Of a stretch of 38,392 nucleotides of DNA, positions 1-7,753 are shown in pieces. Under the pieces are notes generated by a model. That model saw only the letters and a list, made by a program, of their open reading frames with translations, was not told the origin of the DNA and did no database searches. Each line of letters begins with the position of its first letter. The first letter of the stretch is position 1. Both the position numbers and the translations under genes were made by a program. The DNA is from Promethearchaeota archaeon (lineage in GTDB: Archaea > Asgardarchaeota > Lokiarchaeia > Sigynarchaeales > SOKP01), in contig SDNN01000007.1 of assembly GCA_004524425.1 (NCBI GenBank), positions 1 through 38,392 on the forward strand. The letters are read 5' to 3'.

Positions 1-220
1 GTAGATATGGAAAATCACCTATAGTAGCACTTAGAAAGTGAGAATTATCATTTAAAACTAATTTTTTCATTGCCTCAATTATCCATGGAAAATTGGCACC
101 TAATGACCCTTCAGAAGGATTTTTACAATCTATATACTTAACTCCTCCCGCATTAATTATTGTTTTAGCTTCTGCAACGCTCCTAGGGCTGATTAATAAA
201 TCAATCTTGCTGTTTTGCAT
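1..220 (-). CDS. mfnB: (5-formylfuran-3-yl)methyl phosphate synthase MfnB, N-terminal part
   Basis: The minus strand from an ATG at 220 reads MQNSKIDLLISPRSVAEAKT and continues with the MfnB signature IDCKNPSEGSLGANFPW and SATIGDFPYL. MfnB condenses two glyceraldehyde-3-phosphate molecules into the furan precursor of methanofuran, a C1 carrier of the archaeal Wood-Ljungdahl pathway. K33 in the CKNP motif matches the Schiff-base lysine of the family. The frame is open to the window edge, so about 73 of the usual ~235 residues are present. The opposite-strand frame over this region lacks family features. A second TIM-barrel gene of HisA type lies 0.7 kb away on the same strand, but a RING gene on the other strand separates them. 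Identification is strong; the missing C-terminus cannot be assessed. Confidence 0.9.
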   Translation of the reverse strand, partial: MQNSKIDLLISPRSVAEAKTIINAGGVKYIDCKNPSEGSLGANFPWIIEAMKKLVLNDNSHFLSATIGDFPYL

Positions 221-382
221 AATTAATCATAAATCATTAGATAAAATTAAAAAATTTTCTCAAAATTTTTTCCCATATTGTAATATATATTAAGATTTAG
301 ATAAAGATTTAGATAAGTATAAAAATAACAATTTTATATTTATGTTATAAGATTTAGAACTCAAGGAAGGTTTGATACAAAC

Positions 383-913
383 TTGTCTCCGAAGGAAGTT
401 ACAAGAATAGAAATTACTGACGAAGTCTTCAAAGAACCATTAGAAGTAATAAATAAGCTTTCAGAACATCTTGAAACTCTCAAATATACAAAAGTCATAC
501 AGACATTTGTTCTTGAAGATAGTAAATTGAATCTTGTTTTATCCAAACAAGGTTCTGATTATTTTAAAGGAAGAATTGTTTGGATCGGTAATAAAAAGGA
601 TGACTCTGAGGGCACAATTATCTGTGTCGATACGGGAAGTGAAATAAAACAAATCAATCCATCTGCTGAAAACACTGAGGCAGCAATTCTGGATAAAAAA
701 AGGGATACAATAAGAATATCGACGGCTTCAAAATCTAAATGTGTTGTATGTGGAAAAGATATAGAAATTTTTGATGATGTAGCAGGATGCCCAATTTGTC
801 AAGCAAAAGCCCATCGACAACATTTATTAGAATGGATAAATGAACATCATTCTTGTCCTGTTTGTAAGAAATCCTTAAATGTTAATCCAAATGGAATTAT
901 ATTTATCGATTAA
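383..913 (+). CDS. RING-type zinc-finger protein
   Basis: This is a 176-residue protein with a RING-like zinc finger at its C-terminus: C120/C123, C136/C139, H144/H147 and C158/C161 give eight ligands in two interleaved pairs, with the LLEW-x7-SCPVCK ending typical of E3 ligase RING domains. The first ~115 residues are a predicted alpha/beta region I do not recognise. Asgard archaea encode ubiquitin-like conjugation systems with small RING proteins, so a role as an E3-like factor is plausible. No ubiquitin, E1, E2 or deubiquitinase gene is nearby. The TTG start at 383 is chosen because GGAAGG lies at 365-370 and the first residues fit; the frame is open back to a stop at 326. The 3' end overlaps the convergent HisA-like gene by 11 nt. 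Confidence 0.75.
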   Translation: MSPKEVTRIEITDEVFKEPLEVINKLSEHLETLKYTKVIQTFVLEDSKLNLVLSKQGSDYFKGRIVWIGNKKDDSEGTIICVDTGSEIKQINPSAENTEAAILDKKRDTIRISTASKSKCVVCGKDIEIFDDVAGCPICQAKAHRQHLLEWINEHHSCPVCKKSLNVNPNGIIFID

Positions 914-1649
914 AATTACTTTCTTTCAATTCTTTAATATTTATGGTCCCATCGTATAATGCAGTGGCTAATAAAATTCCCGAAAACTTGTGATCTTTAT
1001 AATTTTTGATATCTTCTAAACTTTTTATTCCACCTCCGACTAAAAGTTTGCTTTCATAAATTTTTTGAATTTCTAAATAAAGTGGCGGTATACTGCCTAT
1101 TTTTTGACCCACTCTAAATAAATCAAGCAACAGTAGTTCTTTTACTCCTAATTTTTTAAAATTTATTATGTAATCTAAAGGATTTTTTTTATTAAGATTC
1201 TTTATCCTTGATATTATTCTTCCGTCATACATGTCAACGCTTAATATCAATTTATCTTCACCCAAGATGTTTATAATTTCTTTTATGACCTCCAAAGACT
1301 TTATGGTTTCTAATCCCACAATCAATTTATGCAATTTTAAATTTGAAAAGTTTAGAATATCATCTTTATTAATGATCCCAGGGTCAAGTAAAATTTTTAC
1401 GTCAGAAACTGTCATTATCTTTTTTAATAAGTGAAAATTGGCTTTCTTTTTTAGGATTGAATCTAAGTCTGCTATATATATCTCAGAAAAATCAAATTTC
1501 TCTTTAAGTGATTTCACAATTTTAAAAGGATCGGTAGTATCCAATATTTTTGATTTCAAGGGAGCATATTTATTTCTTTCTCCTTTTTTTGCGTGGACAG
1601 CTTCAGAATTCAAAATATCAATGACAGGAATTACTCGAAAACTAGTCAT
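903..1649 (-). CDS. HisA-like TIM-barrel protein (COG1411 type)
   Basis: The 248-residue product has the HisA/HisF architecture: an opening strand RVIPVIDILNSEAVHA with the aspartate at the HisA catalytic position, a second strand LLLLDLFRVGQKIGSIPPL, and the two phosphate-binding segments LLVGGGIKSLEDI and GILLATALYDGTI. The ATALYDG ending is typical of the archaeal HisA-related family rather than of true ProFAR isomerase, and no other his genes are present. MfnB is encoded close by on the same strand, and from memory this family recurs near methanofuran genes, so a role in that pathway is an inference. It ends convergently inside the last codons of the RING gene. Fold assignment is firm; substrate unknown. 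Confidence 0.75.
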   Translation of the reverse strand: MTSFRVIPVIDILNSEAVHAKKGERNKYAPLKSKILDTTDPFKIVKSLKEKFDFSEIYIADLDSILKKKANFHLLKKIMTVSDVKILLDPGIINKDDILNFSNLKLHKLIVGLETIKSLEVIKEIINILGEDKLILSVDMYDGRIISRIKNLNKKNPLDYIINFKKLGVKELLLLDLFRVGQKIGSIPPLYLEIQKIYESKLLVGGGIKSLEDIKNYKDHKFSGILLATALYDGTINIKELKESNFNR

Positions 1650-1818
1650 TTTATTGTCATCTAAATGGAAAAATTGGGATAAATATTTAATAAATTACCA
1701 ATATGGAATACTCTTTTTTTTTTTAAATATTGGTTAATTAATTAATAAATAACTTTATTTTTAAATAATAAATTCTAAGATTTCTTTGAATTAATTAATT
1801 GAAATTTAATAAATGTGA

Positions 1819-3546
1819 ATGATGAAATCAGAAGCTTATATTAATAAAATTATAGAAGATACTGGCTTACAAAGGAAAGAAATTCAGGAGTTAGTAGAAG
1901 AAAAAAAACAAGAATTAAAAGGTCTAATTTCTGAGGAAGGTGCGTTATTTATCATCGCCAAGGAATTAGGTGTTGACATCAAAGAAGAAAGCAAGGATTT
2001 AATGGAGGACATTGAAATAAAAATCATAGATATCTCTCCAAATATGAAGAATATCACTTTAATAGGCAGAATAAAAGATATCTATAATGTATTCACTTTT
2101 GAAAGAGAGGATGGGAATAAAGGTAAAGTAGGCTCTTTTTTATTGCATGATGATACAGGCGATATTCGAATTGTATTGTGGAATGATCAAGCAGATGTTC
2201 TTGAAAGTCAGACTTTTGATATTAATGAATTAGTAAAAATAATTAATGGATTTGCTAAAGAGGGAAAAGATAAAAACATTGAAATACACGTCAGTAGATT
2301 AGGAAAGTTAATTTTATCTCCTAATGACGTTGATTACAAGAAATTTCCAAAAATAAAGCATCAAGTTATTTCCATAAGTGAAGTTAATGAAAGCATGCAT
2401 TCTGTTTCTGTTAAGGGTAAAATTATGAATATTTTCCCTATTAAAGAATTTGAGAAAAAAAACGGAGAACTTGGAAAAGTTGGATCCATGATCTTGGCAG
2501 ATTCAACAGGTTTAATAAGAATCACCTTTTGGAACGAGGACACGCAAAAATTGGATTCACTTAATCCTAATGATCATGTTCAAATTACGCATTTAAAACC
2601 AAGATTAAATAAATTAGATTCTAATAAAATAGATTTACACGGCAGTAGTTACTCAAAAATTACAAAACTAGATGAAGATATCAATTTAGCAGATCAATTT
2701 GTAGAAAAAATTAAAATGCTTCAGAAATCACAAAAAATAGTTTCAATAAAAGGAGTCATTACTTCTATTGATAATTTAAAGAAGATATCCGCTAAGAATG
2801 GAGAAGAAATTTCATTATTGTCATTTAATATTAGTGATGAAACTGACTGGATTAGAGTTACGCTATGGAGAGAACCTGCAGAAAAATATTCAGAAGTGTT
2901 AAACGCAGGAGATGCTATCTGTCTAAAAAATGTCATGGTAAAATATAATAATTATTCTAAAAGGAATGAAATTTCGTTTGTAAACAATTCCGAGATAAAT
3001 AAAACTGAACTTAATTTAGATAATTTAAAGATTCCTGAAGCGTCTAATGAAACAGGAGGAAAACCACGTTTCTCAAGGAATTACACTAAAATAAAAAATA
3101 TTAATTCTTCTGACTTTTTGGAAATTAAGGGTTTTATTGCCAAGGAAATAAAGAACAATGATCTGATTATATACGATGCTTGTTCAAATTGTAGAAAAAA
3201 AAGTGAAAATTGTACATGTGAGGGAGAGCACCCCATCATAAAAAATATGATCTTAAAAATTGTTATTGATGATGGGAGCGATACAATAAGGACCACTTTT
3301 TTTGGTGAAAAGGCAGAAGAATTAATTGGTTTAAAAGCTGAAGATATATCTACTATTGTTGATATTGATAATTTTTTAGAAAACCTCTCTAAGGAGTTAA
3401 TGGGAAGAGATGTCATTATTCGAGGAAAATCCATTTATAATGATTATAATGAGCTCAATAGATACGAAATGAATGTATATGATTATAAAGATCTCGATGT
3501 AAGTAAGGAATTAGAAATTAAAATGAATGAATTAGAAAGTTTATAA
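1819..3546 (+). CDS. rpa: Replication protein A (RPA, single-stranded DNA-binding)
   Basis: This 575-residue protein starts with the helical N-terminus characteristic of archaeal RPA (EAYINKIIEDTG, then LKGLISEEGALFIIAKELGV). OB folds follow at roughly 45-160, 165-275 and 295-405, each with the pattern GxI-x-I-x(n)-G-x-VGS/LLS-D-x-T-x-IR-x-x-LW/FW. A zinc finger (C455, C458, C465, C467) is followed by a fourth OB-like domain, the usual order in euryarchaeal RPA41-like proteins. It binds single-stranded DNA in replication, repair and recombination. Two ATGs in tandem (1819, 1822) are possible starts. No RPA-associated protein gene is adjacent; the neighbour is a sugar kinase in the same direction after 81 nt. 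Confidence 0.92.
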   Translation: MMKSEAYINKIIEDTGLQRKEIQELVEEKKQELKGLISEEGALFIIAKELGVDIKEESKDLMEDIEIKIIDISPNMKNITLIGRIKDIYNVFTFEREDGNKGKVGSFLLHDDTGDIRIVLWNDQADVLESQTFDINELVKIINGFAKEGKDKNIEIHVSRLGKLILSPNDVDYKKFPKIKHQVISISEVNESMHSVSVKGKIMNIFPIKEFEKKNGELGKVGSMILADSTGLIRITFWNEDTQKLDSLNPNDHVQITHLKPRLNKLDSNKIDLHGSSYSKITKLDEDINLADQFVEKIKMLQKSQKIVSIKGVITSIDNLKKISAKNGEEISLLSFNISDETDWIRVTLWREPAEKYSEVLNAGDAICLKNVMVKYNNYSKRNEISFVNNSEINKTELNLDNLKIPEASNETGGKPRFSRNYTKIKNINSSDFLEIKGFIAKEIKNNDLIIYDACSNCRKKSENCTCEGEHPIIKNMILKIVIDDGSDTIRTTFFGEKAEELIGLKAEDISTIVDIDNFLENLSKELMGRDVIIRGKSIYNDYNELNRYEMNVYDYKDLDVSKELEIKMNELESL

Positions 3547-3627
3547 TTTTAATTACAATTTTATAAATATTTAACGATAGTGGATGATATACCATTATTA
3601 GAAAACATTTTTTTTTTTTGATTAGAA

Positions 3628-4563
3628 TTGAATAATATTGATGTGCTTGGACTGGGAGAGGTTGTTGTAGACTGGGTGGCAGAATTGCCTCACTTTCCAA
3701 AGCCAGATGAAAAGATTGATGCATTAAGTGAGAATTATTTTCCTGGGGGAGTCACTGCTAACTACTTGGTAAGTATCTCTAGATTAGGAATCTCATGCGG
3801 ATTCATCGGTGCTGTTGGTGATGATTCTTATGGTGACTTCTTGATCAGTGACTTCAAACAAGAAAATATTGACACAAAATTGACATTTAAAATCAAAAAT
3901 AAAAGAACTCCCGTCAATTTCATTTTTATTACCGGAGGCGAGAAAACTATCATACAATCACCACACATGCAAATAACTAAACTAAACTTATCACAATTAG
4001 ATGAATTTTACATCGCTAATTCTAAACATCTACACACAACCGTTATCCATCCTGAAATCGCCAAAAAAGTAATCAATATCGCAAAAGAGCATAACATAAC
4101 AATTAGTATTGATTTAGAATCTCAAATTGCTCAAAGAGGGTGGGAAACTTTAAAGGATTTTCTTCTTGCGTGTGATGTATTGATACCTAACAAAGAAGGA
4201 GCAAAATCAATAACCAATACTAAATCACCACAGGAAGCCGCAAAAACTTTAATAAAAAAGGGAATTCCAATCGTTATTATTACTTTAGGAAATAAAGGAG
4301 CTTTGATTACAACGCGTGATTTTCAGAAAATAGTACCTACCTATGAGGTTAAAAATATCAGAGATACCACAGGTGCAGGTGATACATTCAATGGGGCATT
4401 TTCAGTGGGATATTGGATTAAAGGATGGAATTTAGAAAAATCATGTCGATATGCAAATGCTGCAGCATCTTTAAAAATACAAGAATTAGGCGCGAGAACG
4501 GGAATGCCTACTGAAAATGAATTATTGAATTTTTTAAAAAAAAATGAAGACCCTTTTTTCTAA
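3628..4563 (+). CDS. PfkB-family carbohydrate kinase
   Basis: The 311-residue product has both PfkB signatures: the N-terminal glycine pair in YFPGGVTANYLVSISRLG (around residues 38-55) and the C-terminal motif DTTGAGDTFNGAFSVGYW, whose GAGD carries the catalytic aspartate and anion hole. LIPNKEGAKSI in the centre is also typical. The family phosphorylates sugars or nucleosides such as ribose, fructose, adenosine or 2-keto-3-deoxygluconate; substrate cannot be read from the sequence. The TTG start at 3628 gives NNIDVLGLGEVVVDWVAELP, a complete first strand; upstream is a T-run with no good Shine-Dalgarno. It follows RPA in the same direction but probably has its own transcript. Confidence 0.88.
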   Translation: MNNIDVLGLGEVVVDWVAELPHFPKPDEKIDALSENYFPGGVTANYLVSISRLGISCGFIGAVGDDSYGDFLISDFKQENIDTKLTFKIKNKRTPVNFIFITGGEKTIIQSPHMQITKLNLSQLDEFYIANSKHLHTTVIHPEIAKKVINIAKEHNITISIDLESQIAQRGWETLKDFLLACDVLIPNKEGAKSITNTKSPQEAAKTLIKKGIPIVIITLGNKGALITTRDFQKIVPTYEVKNIRDTTGAGDTFNGAFSVGYWIKGWNLEKSCRYANAAASLKIQELGARTGMPTENELLNFLKKNEDPFF

Positions 4564-4924
4564 AATAATAGAAAATAGTTTAATTAATCCGACAATAATC
4601 CGACAATTTCAACAGATAACTTTTAGATAATACTATTTAAGTTAATTAAGGCAGCAAATAATGATATTTCAGTTAAAAATTAATTGAAACAATTCTCTTG
4701 TAATTTATCATAAAAATTTGAACTCGTTAAATCCATGTAAAACACAAAATAAAGCTACAAATGTCAATAGTCCGCTTCTTTATTAACTAGATAGTACTAT
4801 TTAGTTAGTCATAATCTTGATTTTTTAAGATTATTAAATCTTATTAAATATTGAAATAACCAATTAATTATTTATATATGATTAAAAAATAGGTCAAAAA
4901 TAATAAAAATAATAAATGAAATTT
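4564..4924. other. Gene-free intergenic stretch with small repeats
   Basis: No coding frame is supported in these 361 bases between two convergent genes. It holds a perfect tandem duplication of AATCCGACAAT (4586-4596 and 4597-4607) and two imperfect copies of a motif resembling TAGATARTACTATTTARGTTA near 4625 and 4789. The second copy contains the palindrome AGTACT. T-rich segments could end transcription from both sides, but there is no clear hairpin terminator. Confidence 0.5.
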
Positions 4925-5356
4925 TTAACTAATAAAGCAAATCTGTTCATATTCTTCATAATTATGAATAAGATTTTTCAGAATTTCAACGAGTAATTCA
5001 TTGGTCATAATCATATCTTTATTAAATGGCCAAGTGCCAATCAAAAGGGCCCCACTTTTTTTTTTATTGCCTATCAAAAATCCTTTTTTCGACCCGTCTT
5101 TATGAGCATAAAGAATTATATTGTAATAATTAAACGAAAGTGGGGAGATATTATCACCCGCTTTTATAACTTCACTGATATTGTGGAGAGAAATTATATT
5201 CGGAATTGAATCACTTATCTCTTTTAATTTTAGTAAAAGATTTGCAGGAATATTGATTTTTTTTTCATTGGCAATACTTTTAAAGCTCAAGCTTAATTTA
5301 GATGAATCACTTTCAGTTTTTCCTTTGAATAACACTTTAAATATATCTGAGGACAT
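4925..5356 (-). CDS. Hypothetical protein, 143 aa
   Basis: I do not recognise this protein. It is mixed alpha/beta with no signal peptide or membrane segment. The central part (residues ~60-115) looks like a small beta sheet, including YYNIILYAHKDGSKKGFLIG followed by GALLIGTWPF, and the last 30 residues form a helix. The layout is faintly like a Roadblock or longin fold, which would fit its position divergent from a small GTPase gene, but no motif proves this. The ATG at 5356 is the first in the frame. The 180-bp gap to the GTPase gene holds promoters for both directions. Confidence 0.6.
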   Translation of the reverse strand: MSSDIFKVLFKGKTESDSSKLSLSFKSIANEKKINIPANLLLKLKEISDSIPNIISLHNISEVIKAGDNISPLSFNYYNIILYAHKDGSKKGFLIGNKKKSGALLIGTWPFNKDMIMTNELLVEILKNLIHNYEEYEQICFIS

Positions 5357-5470
5357 GAGGAAACCCTTAATGACAAAATCTAAACTTAATTATAGTTTCT
5401 TTATTAAAAATATTGCTTTTAAAGACTTTTAAAAATAATTATATTTTGAATCTTTAATAAAATTTAATCT

Positions 5471-5486
5471 CGAAAAGATTTAAATT
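5471..5486 (+). promoter_or_regulatory. BRE/TATA promoter of the small GTPase gene
   Basis: CGAAAAG followed by ATTTAAATT matches a purine-rich BRE plus TATA box. It lies about 50 nt before the ATG at 5537, giving a short leader of roughly 25 nt. The same CGAAA-GATTTA arrangement recurs before the TFB gene at 6664-6680. Confidence 0.5.
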
Positions 5487-5536
5487 TAGAAATTTTGATC
5501 TAATTTATAATATATTTAAGCATTTCATATTTAATA

Positions 5537-6076
5537 ATGCAGAGTTCATGGATATTTAAGGTTATCGTAGCAGGTGCAGGGGGTGTCGGAAAAACAGCCA
5601 TGATAACAAGATATACCACTGGAAAATTTGAGGAAGGATATAAAATGACAATAGGAGCTGGTTTTCACACAAAATCAGAAGAACTTGATACCGGAGAAAT
5701 CGTAAAAATGCAGCTTTGGGATTTTGCAGGAGAACGCAGGTTCAGAGAACTATTACCGGATTATTGTAAGGGTGCTAGTGGGGCGTTTATTTGTTTCGAT
5801 ATAACGGATTATGATACTTTCAGACAAATTCCAGAATGGTTGAAAATTATTCGTCAAAAAGCGGGATTTATCCCCATCATTCTCATGGGGATGAAATGGG
5901 ATCTACCCAATCATGAAACGAATTTTGAGAGTGCTAGTGATTATGCTGAGAGAGCCAAGTGTAATCAATGTATTTTTTGCTCCTCAAAAAAGGATATAAA
6001 TATTAAAGAATCTTTTGAAGCAATGGCGAAATGGTTAATTTATTATGCCAATCAATCTGGAGAATTCTCAAGTTAA
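5537..6076 (+). CDS. Rab/Ras-like small GTPase
   Basis: The 179-residue protein is a single Ras-superfamily G domain. G1 is GAGGVGKT (13-20), switch I contains YKMTIGAGFHT with T38, G3 is WDFAGE (61-66) and G5 is CSSKK (148-152). The G4 guanine-specificity motif reads MKWD (119-122) where NKxD is standard, so asparagine is replaced by methionine. No C-terminal prenylation cysteine is present. WDFAGE and the overall length resemble Rab/Ran-type GTPases, which are abundant in Asgard genomes; they may control membrane or cytoskeletal events. The gene stands alone between an unknown divergent gene and the tRNA-Asn gene and has its own promoter. Confidence 0.9.
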   Translation: MQSSWIFKVIVAGAGGVGKTAMITRYTTGKFEEGYKMTIGAGFHTKSEELDTGEIVKMQLWDFAGERRFRELLPDYCKGASGAFICFDITDYDTFRQIPEWLKIIRQKAGFIPIILMGMKWDLPNHETNFESASDYAERAKCNQCIFCSSKKDINIKESFEAMAKWLIYYANQSGEFSS

Positions 6077-6150
6077 TGTTATTTAATTTGATTTTTAAGA
6101 AAGAAATGTCTATGATGATGAAAATAGACAAGTTTATCAAATCTTTAAAA

Positions 6151-6160
6151 ATTTATATAT
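6151..6160 (+). promoter_or_regulatory. TATA box of tRNA-Asn
   Basis: ATTTATATAT, preceded by the A-rich CTTTAAAA, lies 61 nt before the first base of the tRNA. This would place the start near 6185 and leave a short 5' leader for RNase P. Confidence 0.45.
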
Positions 6161-6248
6161 TTTTATGGAAAAAACCTAAATATCATGTAGAATATTATAT
6201 CATAATTAATTATCATAAAGCGCCTCCGTAGCTCAGTTAGGTAGAGCA

Positions 6249-6282
6249 CTGAGCGGTATCCTTGCTCAGCCCGCCCAAAGCA
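6249..6282 (+). other. tRNA-Asn intron 1 (D arm/anticodon stem junction, 34 nt)
   Basis: This segment must leave for D-stem base C25 (6247) to be followed by one base and then the anticodon stem at 6283. It carries its own hairpin CTGAGC/GCTCAG (6249-6254/6264-6269). AGCAC is repeated at both borders (6245-6249 and 6279-6283), so the exact cut can slide by up to five bases. I find no canonical bulge-helix-bulge in any of these registers. Confidence 0.65.
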
Positions 6283-6289
6283 CCCGGCT

Positions 6290-6320
6290 TAGGTATTTGA
6301 ATTTCCCAATACCTCCGGAA
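6290..6320 (+). other. tRNA-Asn intron 2 (between U33 and G34, 31 nt)
   Basis: A canonical bulge-helix-bulge is present. The central helix is CCGG (6284-6287) with CCGG (6315-6318), the 3-nt bulges are CTT (6288-6290) and AAG (6319-6321), and the inner helix is AGGTATT/AATACCT (6291-6297/6308-6314). Cutting after the second base of each bulge joins CT to GTTAA and creates the anticodon loop. Confidence 0.88.
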
Positions 6321-6350
6321 GTTAACCGGGCGGTCGCATGTTCGATCCAT

Positions 6351-6380
6351 TAAGGCCTTGATCTCCAAGCCCTTGGATAA
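6351..6380 (+). other. tRNA-Asn intron 3 (T arm, position 63/64, 30 nt)
   Basis: The central helix is ATCC (6345-6348) with GGAT (6375-6378), the bulges are ATT (6349-6351) and AAG (6379-6381), and the inner helix is AAGG/CCTT. Cleavage in the bulges joins CAT to GC, giving CATGC, the exact complement of the 5' T stem GCATG. Confidence 0.87.
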
Positions 6381-6390
6381 GCCGGAGGCG

Positions 6391-6848
6391 CTCTTTACTT
6401 ATTATTACTTTAATTTCTTTCAAATTTGTTCATGAGACTTTATTAGATCCTATTCCGAGACTTGAAAAAATCTCTTTGAGTTCGATGATGGAAACTATCC
6501 GATAATGTATTTAATATCCATTATTTTGTTATGCTTATAAGCTCACGCAATTCCTATTTAATCAAGCTTCTTAAAAGATTCATTATATGTTTGAATGAAA
6601 TTTGCAGTTATTTCCCGCTTTTCCTATGAAAAACGTTCCCATTTTATTCCCTAAACATAAAAAGCGAAAGATTTATATATCTAGAGTAGATATTATATAT
6701 CGTTACACGGGTTTCAATTGCACGTAATATTTCAGTCACATAAGGTTTTATTAAAAATTTTATAGTTACGCCTAATACTCAAAGACCTATTAATCATAGA
6801 TCAAAATTATGATATTTTCACTTAATATTTAAAAAAGAGGTCAAAATT
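6391..6848 (+). promoter_or_regulatory. Intergenic region with TFB promoter and long 5' leader
   Basis: No gene is supported in these 458 bases. A strong BRE/TATA lies at 6664-6680 (GCGAAAG followed by ATTTATATAT). Transcription would begin near 6705, leaving a leader of about 145 nt before the TFB start, which is long for an archaeal mRNA. A Shine-Dalgarno GAGGT at 6837-6841 decides the TTG start at 6849. The first 270 bases after the tRNA show nothing I can name. Confidence 0.5.
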
Positions 6849-7742
6849 TTGGAAATAAAATCAGAATATAATATTTTTTCAAGTACTTGTCCCGAATGCG
6901 GGGGAGAAACTATATCCCTTCAAGAGAAAGGGGAGATTGTGTGCGGGCAATGTGGGTTAGTAGTTAGTGAAAGAATTTTAGATATCTCTCATAGCGGTAA
7001 AAGAGCATTTACTAAACAAGAAAAAGAAAAAAGAGAGAGAACGGGTTCTCCAATATCATTATTATTACCAGATATGGGATTAAGTACGGTTATTGATAAA
7101 TCTAGCATTAAAAATCCAGATCTGAAAAGAGCTGCCAAATGGAATTCTCGAATGACCTGGGATAAAAGAAACATGTTAATAGCCACTACGGAATTAAAGA
7201 GAATTGGAAGTAATTTAAATCTTCCTGATCACATAAAAAAGACGGCTATAAAGCTTTATAGAGAGGCCTTTAAAAGAAAATTATTACGAGGGCGATCTAT
7301 TAATGGCATGGTGGCTGCTTGCCTTTATTTTGCCTGTAGAGAGAAAAATATTCCCAGGACACTTCAAGAAATTTTAGATGAGACTTCTGAAACTGCAAAA
7401 AATGTTAGGAGATGCTACAGAACCCTCATCAGAGAATTAAATTTAAAGGTACCCTCAACAGATCCTATCTACCTCATCCCTAGATTTATAGCTGAGTTAA
7501 ATTTGGATTCCGAAGTTGAAAAAACGACAATGAGAATCTTAAAAAAATTCATTGATAATTTTTCCACTAGTGGGAAGGACCCAAAAGGATTATGTGCTGG
7601 AGCATTATACTTAGTCTGTAAGATTCGTAATAAAAGGGTTTCTCAGAAAGAAATCGCTAATCTTATCGGAGTAACTGAAGTTACTCTTCGTTCAAGGTAT
7701 AAGGAATTAATTAAGAAATTAAATATTAGAATTAGTAAATAA
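6849..7742 (+). CDS. tfb: Transcription initiation factor IIB (TFB)
   Basis: The 297-residue protein has the N-terminal zinc ribbon (C14, C17, C32, C35 in CPECGGE and CGQCGLVV), then a B-linker and two cyclin folds of about 90 residues each, ending with a helix-turn-helix for BRE recognition (SQKEIANLIGVTEVTLRSRY). TFB bridges TBP-bound promoter DNA and RNA polymerase. Length and domains are standard, so this is probably the main TFB; a more divergent paralogue lies at 32324-33349. The TTG start is supported by GAGGT 7 nt upstream and by the complete zinc ribbon. It has its own promoter and a long leader. Confidence 0.95.
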   Translation: MEIKSEYNIFSSTCPECGGETISLQEKGEIVCGQCGLVVSERILDISHSGKRAFTKQEKEKRERTGSPISLLLPDMGLSTVIDKSSIKNPDLKRAAKWNSRMTWDKRNMLIATTELKRIGSNLNLPDHIKKTAIKLYREAFKRKLLRGRSINGMVAACLYFACREKNIPRTLQEILDETSETAKNVRRCYRTLIRELNLKVPSTDPIYLIPRFIAELNLDSEVEKTTMRILKKFIDNFSTSGKDPKGLCAGALYLVCKIRNKRVSQKEIANLIGVTEVTLRSRYKELIKKLNIRISK

Positions 7743-7753
7743 ATTTTTTTTTA

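Larger units (their letters stand above)
6222..6390 (+). tRNA. tRNA-Asn(GUU) with three introns
   Basis: The ends GCCTCCG (6222-6228) and CGGAGGC (6383-6389) form a perfect acceptor stem; G6390 is the discriminator, as expected for Asn. TA at positions 8-9, D-stem GCTC/GAGC (6231-6234/6244-6247) and a 9-nt D loop follow. Removing 34, 31 and 30 nt yields anticodon stem CCCGG/CCGGG, loop CTGTTAA with anticodon GTT, variable loop CGGTC, and T arm GCATG-TTCGATC-CATGC. The mature molecule is 74 nt and fits the tRNA-Asn consensus throughout. CCA is not encoded. Introns total 95 nt, more than the tRNA itself, so ordinary tRNA scanners may miss or misname it. Bases just outside (GC at 6220-6221 and C at 6391) extend the acceptor helix in the precursor. 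Confidence 0.88.

Noticed and set aside
93..293. 66-aa plus-strand frame at the window start
   Set aside because: It lies opposite the well-recognised MfnB N-terminus and has no family features.
1438..1737. 99-aa plus-strand frame
   Set aside because: Shadow of the HisA-like gene; no Shine-Dalgarno and no recognisable motif.
6031..6231. 66-aa frame after the small GTPase
   Set aside because: Starts inside the GTPase gene and runs through the tRNA promoter into the tRNA; composition is that of non-coding DNA.
6391..6660. Possible box C/D RNA around GATGATGG near 6486
   Set aside because: No matching D box CUGA at proper distance and no terminal stem.
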